NCBI GenBank assembly: GCA_016929655.1
Contig: JAFGIJ010000168.1
Span: forward strand, 1 to 46,685
DNA: 46,685 nucleotides
Source: Clostridia bacterium
GTDB lineage: Bacteria > Bacillota > Clostridia > DUPQ01
Reading direction: 5' to 3'
Shown: piece by piece, positions 1 through 10,410 of the stretch
Layout of the letters: every line of letters begins with the position of its first letter
Position numbering within the stretch: position 1 is the first letter of the stretch
Made by a program: the position numbers and the translations under genes
The notes under the pieces: model-generated
The model's database searches: none
Seen by the model: only the letters and a program-made list of their open reading frames with translations
What the model was told of the DNA's origin: nothing

Positions 1-114
1 TGTATAGTTATCAATAGGAAACAAGATAAGATAAACATCAGATCCAACTGACAGGTTTATTTCCGTTTTTGAATATTATTCGATGAAATGTGTATATATT
101 ATTCAAGGAGAGTT

Positions 115-957
115 ATGAAAACAAAAAACACCATAGGAGAGGAAATAATTTTCAAAAGACGTGACGGAGGTGAAGTCAGTGTTCTGTTTTATCCCTCACG
201 AAAACCAGACTCTCCGCTGTTGGTTGATATCCATGGTGGTGGATTTGTCAGCGGACATCATTATTCCGACGACAAGCTCTGCTCATTTTTAAACAATCGG
301 TTGGACATCAATGTTGCTTCAATAGAATACAGGTATGCTCCGAAGGTTTCATATCCGGAATCAACATATGATTGTCTTGATGCCGTGCAGGGACTCATTG
401 ATGATACTGAAATTAATTTCAACAGAAACAGAATCTTTCTGATGGGGCATAGTGCGGGTGCAAACATTGCTGCCGGGTTGTCAATACTTTTGGGAAAAAG
501 CATGGATATACGCGGACAAATATTGAATTATCCTTTCCTTGATGCATATATTGACCCTGAGACCAGGCCACACCATCGCTATTCCATACCTTCTTTCAAT
601 ATGAAACTTCTTAATATGAAGTACTATCCAAATAAAAATTCCAGGAAAGAACCACTGGCAAGTCCGATTTATATGACGAAGGATCAAGCCGGAAGCATTC
701 CTGATTCAATTGTCATAAGCTGTTCCATGGACAGTCTGCGTCAGGATGCAGCAAGGTATGTCAGTGTGTTGAAAGAAGCAGGGGTATTTGTAGAACACAT
801 AGAGTATGAAGATGCTGTTCACGGATTTATAGAAATGGTTGCTGCAAAAAAAATAAATAGAGTGTGGTGGGTGGGAAAAACACTGGTCACTAAACAAAGC
901 GATTTATATTCCAAGGCAATCGACAAAATCTGTGATTTCATAACGGAAAGACTATAA
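115..957 (+). CDS. alpha/beta hydrolase (acetyl esterase/lipase-like)
   Basis: ORF with HGGGF oxyanion motif (VDIHGGGFVSG), GHSAG nucleophile elbow, late D/H (DAVHGF). Start moved from 88 to 115 because AAGGAGAG precedes that ATG. Confidence 0.85.
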   Translation: MKTKNTIGEEIIFKRRDGGEVSVLFYPSRKPDSPLLVDIHGGGFVSGHHYSDDKLCSFLNNRLDINVASIEYRYAPKVSYPESTYDCLDAVQGLIDDTEINFNRNRIFLMGHSAGANIAAGLSILLGKSMDIRGQILNYPFLDAYIDPETRPHHRYSIPSFNMKLLNMKYYPNKNSRKEPLASPIYMTKDQAGSIPDSIVISCSMDSLRQDAARYVSVLKEAGVFVEHIEYEDAVHGFIEMVAAKKINRVWWVGKTLVTKQSDLYSKAIDKICDFITERL

Positions 958-1036
958 CCATCCGAATATGCCGGTATAATGCATATTAAGCAGTTGTCTT
1001 GAATTTCATTGCCTTCAAATGAACCTTTTACGGATT

Positions 1037-1071
1037 TTGTATAATCCGACAAGCAATTTTGGATTATACAA
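1037..1071. terminator. hairpin between convergent genes
   Basis: Perfect 11-bp arms TTGTATAATCC / GGATTATACAA with 13-nt loop between the convergent hydrolase and thiolase genes. Confidence 0.55.
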
Positions 1072-1079
1072 GGTTGATA

Positions 1080-2261
1080 TTATGTTTCAATGAGTATTGA
1101 AGTTCCCATTCCTCCTCCTATGCAAAGACCCGCAAGACCTTTATGGGCATTCTGCTTTTTCATTTCATGTAGAAGGGTGACAAGTATTCTTGCTCCGGAG
1201 CAACCAATTGGATGTCCGAGGGCAATTGCACCACCATTTACATTGACAATAGCAGGATCTATTTCAAGTTCCCTCATAACAGCTATTGATTGTGCGGCAA
1301 AAGCTTCATTCAATTCCGCCAATTCAAGCTCTTCAATTGTCCAGTTTGCTTTTTCAAGGGCTTTTTTGGTTGAACCAATTGGTCCCGTTCCCATGATCTT
1401 AGGGTCAACCCCGTCAGAAGCATAAGATATTATTGTAGCCATTGGATCAACTCCCAGCGCCTGAGCTTTTTCCTCGCTCATCAGAACAAGCATTGCCGCT
1501 CCATCATTGATTCCTGAGGAATTTGCAGCAGTAACAGTTCCGTCTTCCTTTGCAAATGCAGGTTTCAATGCTGAAGCCTTCTCTATGGTAGCTCCATATC
1601 TTATATATTCATCCTTTTTAAAAGTAATTGGGTTGCCTTTTCTTTGTGGAATTAACACAGGGACAATTTCGTCTTCAAAACGACCGCTTTCAGTGGCCTT
1701 TTCTGCTTTATTCTGACTGTTGATGGCGAACTCATCCTGTTCAGACCTGGTGATATTCCACTGTTTTGCTATGTTTTCTGCAGTAACTCCCATATGGTAG
1801 TCATTGAAGACATCCCAAAGGCCGTCATTTACCATATAATCGGTTATTTCAGCATTGCCCATACGTGTTCCCCAACGTGCAGACTGCATCAGATAGGGAG
1901 CCTGGGACATATTTTCCGTCCCCCCGGCCAGTATTATATCAGCATCGCCCAGGGCAATGATCTGTGCTGCCATTGTAACGGCCCTGAGACCAGATCCACA
2001 GACCTTGTTGATGGTCATTGCGGGAACTTCAAAACCGGCTCCTGCTGCTACGGAAATCTGCCTTGCTATGTTCTGGCCAAGTCCGGCTCCCAGAACATTC
2101 CCAATGATGACTTCGTCAATTTGAGTAGGATCTATTTTTGCTCTCTTGATTGCTTCAACAGCTGCTGTTTCTCCAAGTTTCACGGCAGAAACATCTTTCA
2201 GTGCTCCGCCGAATGAGCCTATTGCCGTTCTTATGGCAGATACTATTACTACTTTTCTCAT
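1080..2261 (-). CDS. thlA: acetyl-CoA C-acetyltransferase (thiolase)
   Basis: [26 protein letters not shown]..., NKVCGSGL active site, [27 protein letters not shown]. Confidence 0.95.
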   Translation of the reverse strand: MRKVVIVSAIRTAIGSFGGALKDVSAVKLGETAAVEAIKRAKIDPTQIDEVIIGNVLGAGLGQNIARQISVAAGAGFEVPAMTINKVCGSGLRAVTMAAQIIALGDADIILAGGTENMSQAPYLMQSARWGTRMGNAEITDYMVNDGLWDVFNDYHMGVTAENIAKQWNITRSEQDEFAINSQNKAEKATESGRFEDEIVPVLIPQRKGNPITFKKDEYIRYGATIEKASALKPAFAKEDGTVTAANSSGINDGAAMLVLMSEEKAQALGVDPMATIISYASDGVDPKIMGTGPIGSTKKALEKANWTIEELELAELNEAFAAQSIAVMRELEIDPAIVNVNGGAIALGHPIGCSGARILVTLLHEMKKQNAHKGLAGLCIGGGMGTSILIET

Positions 2262-2902
2262 ATTTCCTCCACTAATCTGACAGTGAAATCTGCCGGTGTA
2301 ACTTCCTTAACATCAGAAAGACTGAAACCGGGACTCAGCTCCGTCAGCGTCAGAACACCATCAATGAATTCAAAGACACACATTTCCGTTACAATCATGT
2401 CAACTACTCCTGGTGCTGTCAGAGGAAGGGTACACTCTTTCAGTATCTTTGGTTCGCCTTTACTGGTATGAAGCATGGCTATTATTACTTTTTTTGCCCC
2501 TGTGACCAGATCCATTGCGCCACCCATTCCTGGTACCATTTTTCCAGGTATCATCCAGTTGGCGAGATTTGCCCGTTCATCTACCTGCAGGGCACCAAGA
2601 ACCGTTGCATCGACGTGTCCTCCCCGTATAAGCGAAAAGGAATATGCTGAATCAAAATACATTCCACCGGCAACCATTGTTACGGGCTGTCCGCCGGCAT
2701 TTGAAATATCTCTGTCGATTTTATCATCGTCTGGTTTTGGACCAAGCCCAAGAAGACCGTTTTCGGATTGGAATGTTACATTTGTTTCAACATAGTCAGC
2801 AACCATAGTGGGCAAACCAATTCCAAGGTTTACCATGTATCCATCCTTAAGCTCCTTTGCCACTCTTTTTGCAATTGTTATCTTAGGATCGGCAGTATTC
2901 AT
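2258..2902 (-). CDS. atoA: 3-oxoacid/butyrate-acetoacetate CoA-transferase subunit B
   Basis: [23 protein letters not shown] (catalytic Glu region), [14 protein letters not shown]; overlaps the thiolase start. Confidence 0.9.
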   Translation of the reverse strand: MNTADPKITIAKRVAKELKDGYMVNLGIGLPTMVADYVETNVTFQSENGLLGLGPKPDDDKIDRDISNAGGQPVTMVAGGMYFDSAYSFSLIRGGHVDATVLGALQVDERANLANWMIPGKMVPGMGGAMDLVTGAKKVIIAMLHTSKGEPKILKECTLPLTAPGVVDMIVTEMCVFEFIDGVLTLTELSPGFSLSDVKEVTPADFTVRLVEEI

Positions 2903-3555
2903 GAAACACCTCCAAATACGATATAATCCACAAGGGTTGCAGGGGTCATGACCAGGTGGGGGTCGATTTCACCTGTTTTCACTAATTCCTCAGCCTCGAC
3001 AATGACAAGGTCTGCTGCCATTGCCATCAATGGATTGAAGTTCCTTGTGGTCTTTGCGTGGAATACATTTCCGGATTCATCAACCTTTGTACCTGCAATC
3101 AAAGCAATATCAGCCCTCAAGGGCAGTTCAATCAAATACTTTGTTCCATCGATCTCAATTATTTGTTTTCCTTCCTCAACCACTGTACCAACGCCGGTCG
3201 GAGTCAATATACCACCAAGTCCTGCACCTCCGGCCCGGATTCTTTCAGCCAAAGTACCCTGAGGAACCAGCTCAAACTCAGTTTCATTTGCAGTCAGCTG
3301 TCGACCGGATTCTCTGTTAAGTCCGATATGAGAGGCAATTACTCTCCTGAACTGCCGATTGACAACCATTTTTCCTACTCCATAGTCCTCCATGGATGTG
3401 TCATTGCAAATCAGGGTAAGCTTGTTAGTTCCTGCTTCAAACAGGGCATCAATTATTCTGTGTGGAGAGCCTACACCCATGAATCCCCCCACCATAATGA
3501 CCGAACCCGGTTCAATCAACTTAATACATTCATCAATTGATATGATTTTGCCCAT
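2899..3555 (-). CDS. atoD: 3-oxoacid/butyrate-acetoacetate CoA-transferase subunit A
   Basis: [53 protein letters not shown] typical of subunit A; overlaps subunit B by 4 nt. Confidence 0.9.
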   Translation of the reverse strand: MGKIISIDECIKLIEPGSVIMVGGFMGVGSPHRIIDALFEAGTNKLTLICNDTSMEDYGVGKMVVNRQFRRVIASHIGLNRESGRQLTANETEFELVPQGTLAERIRAGGAGLGGILTPTGVGTVVEEGKQIIEIDGTKYLIELPLRADIALIAGTKVDESGNVFHAKTTRNFNPLMAMAADLVIVEAEELVKTGEIDPHLVMTPATLVDYIVFGGVS

Positions 3556-3556
3556 C

Positions 3557-4822
3557 TTATTCCCCCTTGCTCCTGATCGGATAATTTTCCATCACATATC
3601 CAAGTGCTTCATCAATGGACTTGAGTGCATAATTCATGTCTTCTTCAGTGTGCCTGAAGCAAATGTACCAGTGGTGATATGGCTGTATGAACAGACCCCG
3701 TCTTATTGTCTGTGTATAGAATTCCTTTCTCCTTGCCTTGTATAATTCATCAACCTTGTCAAAGGTGATGAACGGCATGGGAGGGATGCCTGAAACAGTA
3801 ATGGGAGCATTATATTTTTTCTTGATTTGTTCAAGAGAAGTAAGAAAACGCCTTCCCTTGTTCCATATGTTTTCAATTACATTGTCTCTTTCAAGAATTT
3901 CAATGCACTTCAGTGCTGCAGCCATTTCAAGGCTGTTCGGGAAAAAGGTGGAACTGATGAAAACGTCCTTTTCCATTACTTTCATGACATCTCTTTTCCC
4001 TACAAGGGCACTGATGGGATATCCGTTTGCCATGGCTTTTCCAAAACAGGCAAGATCAGGAATAACTCCATATAACTGTCCGGCGCCACCCATGGAAGCC
4101 CTGAAACCTGTCCTGATTTCATCAAAGACAAGTACAGCACCATATTCATCGGCAAGTGCGCGGACTCCATTTAGATAACCGTCAGGAGGTATTGCAACAT
4201 CCTTTGCCAGAGGGTGTCCGACAGGAGTTATGATGATGCAGGCAACCTGGTCTTTGTTGGCGTCCAGTTTGCTTTTAAGGTCATCAAGATCTGCATATTC
4301 AAACTCAATGGTCAGCTCAGTGATTGATTCGGGAACCCCGTTATGGTTTTCAACACACCAGTCATGCCATCCGTGGTAACCACAGCGCAGAATTTTGTTT
4401 TTTCCGGTAAATCCACGGGCAACCCTGACTGCCATTGTTGTAACATCTGAACCGGTTTTTGCGATGACAGCCATTTCAGCACAGGGAATCAGCTCAATCA
4501 ATTTTGCTTCGAGTCGATTTTGAATTTCCTGGACCAGGGAAAAACAAAAACCTTTGTCCATCTGTGCCTTCACTGCATCATTGATTTCTTCTTCAATATG
4601 TCCGAGAACTATAGGACCGTAGGAGCAAAGCATGTCTATATAGTCGTTTCCATCTACATCAACAATATGACCGGCGTATCCTTTTTCTATAAAAACAGGG
4701 TATTCGCCTTCAATGAAGTTATATGGGCGCCTTATTCCAAGCATGCCACCGGGTGTAAGCTCCAGCGATTCTTTCAATAGTTCCATGGATTTATCCAGAG
4801 TCAGCTTCCTAAAACTATTCAT
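3557..4822 (-). CDS. class-III PLP aminotransferase, candidate 3-aminobutyryl-CoA aminotransferase (Kat-like)
   Basis: VFDEIRTGFR and FGKAMANGYPISALVGK (PLP lysine) motifs of class-III aminotransferases; embedded between kamE and the CoA-transferase genes of a lysine-fermentation operon. Confidence 0.75.
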   Translation of the reverse strand: MNSFRKLTLDKSMELLKESLELTPGGMLGIRRPYNFIEGEYPVFIEKGYAGHIVDVDGNDYIDMLCSYGPIVLGHIEEEINDAVKAQMDKGFCFSLVQEIQNRLEAKLIELIPCAEMAVIAKTGSDVTTMAVRVARGFTGKNKILRCGYHGWHDWCVENHNGVPESITELTIEFEYADLDDLKSKLDANKDQVACIIITPVGHPLAKDVAIPPDGYLNGVRALADEYGAVLVFDEIRTGFRASMGGAGQLYGVIPDLACFGKAMANGYPISALVGKRDVMKVMEKDVFISSTFFPNSLEMAAALKCIEILERDNVIENIWNKGRRFLTSLEQIKKKYNAPITVSGIPPMPFITFDKVDELYKARRKEFYTQTIRRGLFIQPYHHWYICFRHTEEDMNYALKSIDEALGYVMENYPIRSKGE

Positions 4823-4823
4823 T

Positions 4824-5615
4824 TTAATTCCTCCTCAGATCTTTTCTATATGTAAGTTCTTTTGCAATATAGGTTGCAACATCATCTGCAAATTTTCCGC
4901 TTCCAAATCCGGCATCATATCCCAGTTCTTTTGCAAGTCTGTTGGAAATCCGGGCACCGCCGCATATAAGCAGTACTTTTTCCCGTATTCCTTCGGCTTC
5001 TACCATTTCCACAAGCTGTGTAAGGTTCTTTATGTGTACATCCTTTTGTGTGACTGTCTGTGAAACAAGAAGTACGTCTGCTTTTTTTGAAACTGCGAAG
5101 CGAACCAGGTCGATGTTAGGCACCTGCGCACCAAGGTTGTGGGCGTCAAGCATTTCGTAGCGTTCGAGGCCATAATGACCGGCATAGCCCTTCATGTTCA
5201 TTATTGCATCAATTCCGACCGTATGTGCATCAGTGCCGGTTGAAGCACCGACAACAACAATTTTTCTTCCGATTCCTTCTTTTATATAGGCATCGGTTTT
5301 AGGCATGTCCATTGCTTCATCTTCTTTTTCCGGAGCATCGATCTCCTCATAATTTATACTGCCTGTGAAAGTGCCATAAAGGATATACATGGTGAAATGT
5401 TCATCGAGTGGTTTGATGCTTGCCACAACAATATCGGAAAGCCCCATCTTAACAGCGGTTTCCTTTGCTGCTTCGGTGGATTTTTCGCAGTTTCCGACTG
5501 GAAGGGTGAAACTGAGCTGAACCCTTCCATCGTTCATTGTATCTCCATAGGGTCTGAGTGACTTTAAATCGAGTTTGTGATTAAAATCCCTTTTTTCAGT
5601 TGAATATCCGCTCAT
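4824..5615 (-). CDS. kamE: beta-lysine 5,6-aminomutase beta (B12-binding) subunit
   Basis: Cobalamin-binding DAHTVGID (DxHxxG) plus KamE-type N-terminus; translationally coupled to kamD. Confidence 0.93.
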   Translation of the reverse strand: MSGYSTEKRDFNHKLDLKSLRPYGDTMNDGRVQLSFTLPVGNCEKSTEAAKETAVKMGLSDIVVASIKPLDEHFTMYILYGTFTGSINYEEIDAPEKEDEAMDMPKTDAYIKEGIGRKIVVVGASTGTDAHTVGIDAIMNMKGYAGHYGLERYEMLDAHNLGAQVPNIDLVRFAVSKKADVLLVSQTVTQKDVHIKNLTQLVEMVEAEGIREKVLLICGGARISNRLAKELGYDAGFGSGKFADDVATYIAKELTYRKDLRRN

Positions 5616-7177
5616 GACTGCTCCTTTAGTTCACTGACCATTTCGTCCATGAATGGGTTTTGGTAGTCCTTTGATTTAACAAAAACTCCCTCAAGACCCC
5701 TTCCTTCGTCTTCACCTCTGCGAATATCAGCAAAGACACCTTCACCTAAAGAAGGGAAAAGCCCTTTTTCTGCTATTTCCCGGATCAGTGAATCTGCTTT
5801 GTTCAGAACTTCATTGGCACGTACTGACATAATTCCATCCTTCTTATATGAAATTTCAGCACCAAGATCCTTCATTGCAGTAAAAATGTATCCGGCATTT
5901 TCAAGTGAAATGGCACGGTCCGACATAAAAGGGGTATGGATGGCTTCTGTAGGCATTCCAAGCAGATGTATTTTCTGGCCTGTGAGTATGGTCACCATAT
6001 TGAAGAGGGCATCCTGCACATTGGCCATGAATATATCACCTGTCTTATGTTTTGTCGGGGGCATGTATTTTAGAGGGGCCTCAGGGAATATTTCGCGTAT
6101 CATCTGTGCCTGGGCCAGTTCATATACAAAACTGTTTTCAAGGGATGGAGATATCTCGAATGCATGGCCAAGTCCAATCTGTTCTTTTGGCAAACAGGCC
6201 AAAAGAGCGAACTGCTCATTGATGAACTGGGAGGCGAGAACCGTATGTGCCTCTTTGTATGCATCAGAGGTTGTCAGATAGTTGTCTTCACCGGTGTTGA
6301 TTATGATTCCCGCGAATGCATTGATCACCCTTGAGAAATATTGGTCAACCAGGGTTCTTTTCATATTGATATTGCGGAAAAGTATGCCGTACAATGCATC
6401 ATTGAGCATCATGTCAAGTCGTTCAACTGCACCCATTGCGGCAATTTCAGGCATACACAGACCTGAACAATAATTGCACAGCCTTATATATTTACCAAGC
6501 TTTTCACCTGCTGCATCAAGGGCTGACCTCATAATTTTGAAGTTTTCCTGGGTTGCATATGTTCCACCGAAACCTTCGTGGGTTTCGCCGTAAGGAACAT
6601 AATCCAGCAGACTTTGACCCGTTGTACGTATGACGGCTATGACGTCGGCGCCCTGGTTTGCTGCAGCAACAGCCTGTGTTACATCTTCCCGGATGTCTCC
6701 TGTAGCAACAATGACATATAGAAGAGGACCTTGCTTGTCACCATATTTTTCAAGAAAAAGATTCCTTTGTTTTTTCTGCACTCTTATACCGGCAAGGGCG
6801 GATTCTGCCTGTTGAGCCAGATAGGGTGCCTTTTCCCGGGCAGTAAACATAGGAAGGGACTCAAAATCAAAACGGTAGGTTGAAATAAGCTTTGCGGTTT
6901 CCATGGCTGAAATGCCCTTATGCAGATAGGCTCTTGTAAAAAAGTCTGCTGCTCCATTTTCCAGGATTCCATATTCAGCCAGGGCATCAACAACAATGTT
7001 AGGGTAGGGAACTTCTATATCGTCCACACCATCCACACCAAATAGTCTGCATACCGTGCGCTCAACGGCAACGGTAGAGTGCAGTGAAATATATTTTTGT
7101 ATATTCTTAGCGATTTTACCTGCATTTTTTCTGCAGGAAGCAACAGTTTTTTTGTCAATTTCCAGTTTGTTGTGCAT
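5612..7177 (-). CDS. kamD: beta-lysine 5,6-aminomutase alpha subunit
   Basis: 521-aa protein with KamD-type motifs (YCSGLCMPEIAAMGAVERLDMMLNDALYGILFRNINMKRT); adjacent to kamE. Confidence 0.93.
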   Translation of the reverse strand: MHNKLEIDKKTVASCRKNAGKIAKNIQKYISLHSTVAVERTVCRLFGVDGVDDIEVPYPNIVVDALAEYGILENGAADFFTRAYLHKGISAMETAKLISTYRFDFESLPMFTAREKAPYLAQQAESALAGIRVQKKQRNLFLEKYGDKQGPLLYVIVATGDIREDVTQAVAAANQGADVIAVIRTTGQSLLDYVPYGETHEGFGGTYATQENFKIMRSALDAAGEKLGKYIRLCNYCSGLCMPEIAAMGAVERLDMMLNDALYGILFRNINMKRTLVDQYFSRVINAFAGIIINTGEDNYLTTSDAYKEAHTVLASQFINEQFALLACLPKEQIGLGHAFEISPSLENSFVYELAQAQMIREIFPEAPLKYMPPTKHKTGDIFMANVQDALFNMVTILTGQKIHLLGMPTEAIHTPFMSDRAISLENAGYIFTAMKDLGAEISYKKDGIMSVRANEVLNKADSLIREIAEKGLFPSLGEGVFADIRRGEDEGRGLEGVFVKSKDYQNPFMDEMVSELKEQS

Positions 7178-7180
7178 AAT

Positions 7181-8116
7181 CTATACCTTTACTTCCAAAA
7201 TGTTGAATACCGGTATGCCCAGGCATTCTGTCATTTCCCTGAGGAACAATTCCTTGTCAAACCAGCTTCCATATGGTGACATTGGGTTGATTGTTACGGC
7301 TGCAAGGTTTATTTTCTTTCTTACGCAAATCAGTCCTTCGCTGGCAATGAAGCTTCTGAAGGTCTTTTGTGTAATAAAGATTGAAGCAGCATCATTGACT
7401 ATGGCTCTCTTTCTGATGCCTTTGTGTTTCTTCATTATGTCCAGCAAATCCTCATCAACCAAAGGACCGCGGAATATTAAAATCGCTTCATCGGGTTTTA
7501 CGATGGTTTCATAGGGCCGATTTTCATTAAATCGACACCCGGGAATATCCGAACAGAGGGGAATTGCATAAAGTGAGCATTGATATTCAGTCATTCTTAT
7601 AACTTTGTTCATATCCGGGGAAACCGCAGCTCCTGAGGCAAGTATCGTGCAGTCCATACTTGAAGCAAAGGACTGGCGTTCGGCAGATCCGTCGACTATG
7701 ATTTTTCCACATCCAAGATCATTGAAAATATTACATACATCAATCAGCTGTGCAACCATTGAAGGACCTGAAATTTCCATGATTCCGAGGGACATTATCT
7801 CTACGACCAGTATTTCCCCGAGAACGGTAAGAATACCCGTTTTCATGATTGTTTTATAACCAGCCGTTGAGATATCAAGGCAGCTTTTGCAGGTTGCAAC
7901 CAGCATTCCGGGGAATACATCGACCCGCGGTTTTTCAAGCATGGTGATTTCATCGGTTTCTTCGCCATCATATCCGATTGAAGTAAGGGCAAGCTTATGC
8001 TGTTCATGCAGATTCTTTATAAGGTAATTGACTGTGGTTGTCTTACCCGCATTCTTGCACATGCCTGTAACGGCGATTGTCCTGTAATCCATGATGCAGT
8101 AAACCAATTCACTCAT
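7181..8116 (-). CDS. kamB: KamB-like aminomutase accessory/reactivase P-loop protein
   Basis: Walker A TGMCKNAGKTTT; position between kamA and kamD. Start 8116 preferred (GAGGG-type RBS) over ORF start 8137. Confidence 0.75.
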   Translation of the reverse strand: MSELVYCIMDYRTIAVTGMCKNAGKTTTVNYLIKNLHEQHKLALTSIGYDGEETDEITMLEKPRVDVFPGMLVATCKSCLDISTAGYKTIMKTGILTVLGEILVVEIMSLGIMEISGPSMVAQLIDVCNIFNDLGCGKIIVDGSAERQSFASSMDCTILASGAAVSPDMNKVIRMTEYQCSLYAIPLCSDIPGCRFNENRPYETIVKPDEAILIFRGPLVDEDLLDIMKKHKGIRKRAIVNDAASIFITQKTFRSFIASEGLICVRKKINLAAVTINPMSPYGSWFDKELFLREMTECLGIPVFNILEVKV

Positions 8117-8120
8117 TGTG

Positions 8121-9359
8121 CTATCTGCCCTCTCCATTGTGCCTTTTCAAATCCCTGGGTTCAATGGTTATTTTCTGTCCGTTGAGTAATCCTGCAATAC
8201 CTTCAAGATGAACATCCTTTTCGTCGTGGGTTCTGTTGAATGTATAATTCTCCGGCTCACTGTAGGTTGTGATCATTCCCTCGAAATTCCTAAGAATCAT
8301 TCTTTCATAGCCCTGTGAAATAATGTAATTGGGCATGACAGGAATCTTCCCACCACCACCCGGGGCATCGACAACAAAGGTAGGAACACAGAAACCTGAA
8401 GTGTGTCCCCTGAGACCCTCAATTATTTCAATGCCGACGGCAACCGGTGTCCTGAAATGACCTATTCCGCTGGACAAATCACACTGATAGAGATAATATG
8501 GCCGGACTCTCATCTTAACGAGCTCGTGGACCAGTTTCTTCATTATGGATATCTTGTCATTTATACCGGCAAGAAGTACAGACTGGTTGCCAAGGGGGAT
8601 CCCGGCATCCGCAAGAAGCATACAGGCTTTCCTTGATTCATCTGTTATTTCATCGGGATGACTGAAATGTACATTGACCCACAGAGGGTGATATTTTGAA
8701 AGCATTTTTACGAGTTCCGGGGTGATTCTCTGAGGCATGACAACGGGTGTCCTGGTGCCTATCCTGATGATTTCAACGTGCGGAATATCCCGAAGCTTGG
8801 AAATTATATCCTCAAGCCGGCTGTCTGATAATGTAAATGGATCCCCTCCGGAAATGAGGACATCCCTGATGGCCGGGGTTTTTCTGATGTAATCGATTGC
8901 TGTGTCAATTGCAGGTTTTGAAAGCGGACAGTCATAGTGTCCGGCAAACCGCCTTCTTGTACAATATCTGCAGTACATGGAACACTGATCAGTGACAAGC
9001 AAAAGAACCCTGTCAGGATAACGATGGGTAAGCCCGGGGACAGGGGAATCGGAATCCTCGTGAAGGGGGTCTTCAATGTCATCTTCTCCCTTAATCAGCT
9101 CCCTAAGTGTGGGGACCGCCTGCTTTCTCAGCGCATCATCAGGATTATCCGGATCCATAAGGGAAAGGTAATAGGGTGTTATGGCCATTCGAAGCTCTTC
9201 AAGGCACCTGGTTATTGCTTCTTCCTCTCCAAGGGATATTGGGATTTTTTTCCTCAGGTCTCCAATGGTGGTAATGCGATTTTTTATCTGCCAGTGCCAG
9301 CTGTTCCAGTCTTCCATGGAAACTTCGGGATAAAATACATCTTTTCTTGAATAATTCAT
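8121..9359 (-). CDS. kamA: L-lysine 2,3-aminomutase (radical SAM)
   Basis: CSMYCRYCTRRRFAG radical-SAM motif; SGGDPFTLSDSRLEDIISKLRDIPHVEIIRIGTRTPVVMPQRIT. Confidence 0.96.
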   Translation of the reverse strand: MNYSRKDVFYPEVSMEDWNSWHWQIKNRITTIGDLRKKIPISLGEEEAITRCLEELRMAITPYYLSLMDPDNPDDALRKQAVPTLRELIKGEDDIEDPLHEDSDSPVPGLTHRYPDRVLLLVTDQCSMYCRYCTRRRFAGHYDCPLSKPAIDTAIDYIRKTPAIRDVLISGGDPFTLSDSRLEDIISKLRDIPHVEIIRIGTRTPVVMPQRITPELVKMLSKYHPLWVNVHFSHPDEITDESRKACMLLADAGIPLGNQSVLLAGINDKISIMKKLVHELVKMRVRPYYLYQCDLSSGIGHFRTPVAVGIEIIEGLRGHTSGFCVPTFVVDAPGGGGKIPVMPNYIISQGYERMILRNFEGMITTYSEPENYTFNRTHDEKDVHLEGIAGLLNGQKITIEPRDLKRHNGEGR

Positions 9360-9372
9360 GGTTCCTCCCGGT

Positions 9373-10410
9373 CTAACAATAGATTTTCTCGAATAAATCC
9401 CTGATTTTTTTGTTTTCTCTTAATTCTTCCAGGGTTATTTCAGCATGGTCCTTTGTATAACCATTACCGATTATCATATTAAGGTCCTTGCCAACTCCTT
9501 CTGCTCCAAGGGCTGCTTTCGTAAAACTTGTTGCCATGGAAAAGAAATATACTGTTCCGTTGTCCCTGACCGGCAATATACTGGCCATTTCTGTATCGGG
9601 TATATTTACACAGTTGATACAGATGTCATATTCTTTGCCGTTGTTTGCTTCAAGGGCTTTTTCATATACGTCCATGACCTGTGTTGCGTCAGCAATGAAT
9701 TGTCTGTGACTTACACCAAGGTCCTCAAGCTGCTTACGGGAACTTTCCCTGCTTGCCACTCCAACGACATTACCTGTAGGCCCAACTCTCTTCATTGCTT
9801 CATAGCAGCAAAGAATTCCTGATTTTCCACTTGCGCCAAGAATCAGTACGCTGTCACCCGGTCTTACAAGCTTTGCTGCCTGTGCCGGAGCTCCGGCAAC
9901 ATCAAGGGCTGCAAGGGCCAGATTTTCATTCATATCACCAGGCATCTTTGCATAAATTCCGCTTTCAAACAGAATAGCCTGACCTTTTATTTCAACCTTG
10001 TCAATATCCATATGGATTTTCCCTATTTTTTCAATTTTGAGAGGAGTAAGGGAAAGTGAAACCAGTGTAACAACATCATCTCCGACCTTCAGTGGGGTCT
10101 TGCCTTCGAGGGCCGGACCGATCTTTGCAACCCTGCCCATCAGCACACCGCCTGAACCCGTTACAGGATTTTGCATCTTGCCACGCTCATTGACAATTTC
10201 CATGATATTCCGGGCAATTGACTCCGGATCCTTATTGTTTGCATTCTTCAGTTGTGTAAAACTTGCGGAATCAATGTTCAGGGCTTTAACATCTATCAAT
10301 ATCTCATTGTCATAGATGTTCATGTCATTGTCGATTTTCCTTGCGGGCTGAGGCAGAACCCCCCTGGGTTCAATGACTCTGTGTGTTCCATACTTACAAC
10401 CTTTTTTCAT
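9373..10410 (-). CDS. kdd: L-erythro-3,5-diaminohexanoate dehydrogenase
   Basis: MKKGCKYGTHRVIEPRGVLPQPARKIDND N-terminus, GASGKSG nucleotide-binding motif, position next to kce and kamA. Confidence 0.93.
   Translation of the reverse strand: MKKGCKYGTHRVIEPRGVLPQPARKIDNDMNIYDNEILIDVKALNIDSASFTQLKNANNKDPESIARNIMEIVNERGKMQNPVTGSGGVLMGRVAKIGPALEGKTPLKVGDDVVTLVSLSLTPLKIEKIGKIHMDIDKVEIKGQAILFESGIYAKMPGDMNENLALAALDVAGAPAQAAKLVRPGDSVLILGASGKSGILCCYEAMKRVGPTGNVVGVASRESSRKQLEDLGVSHRQFIADATQVMDVYEKALEANNGKEYDICINCVNIPDTEMASILPVRDNGTVYFFSMATSFTKAALGAEGVGKDLNMIIGNGYTKDHAEITLEELRENKKIRDLFEKIYC

Noticed and set aside
1794-2216. 140-aa plus-strand ORF opposite thiolase
   Set aside because: Antisense to a strongly conserved gene; composition looks like a shadow ORF.
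3058-3540. 160-aa plus-strand ORF opposite CoA transferase
   Set aside because: Shadow ORF; no RBS or recognisable domain.
5799-6281. 160-aa plus-strand ORF opposite kamD
   Set aside because: Antisense to kamD, no domain signature.
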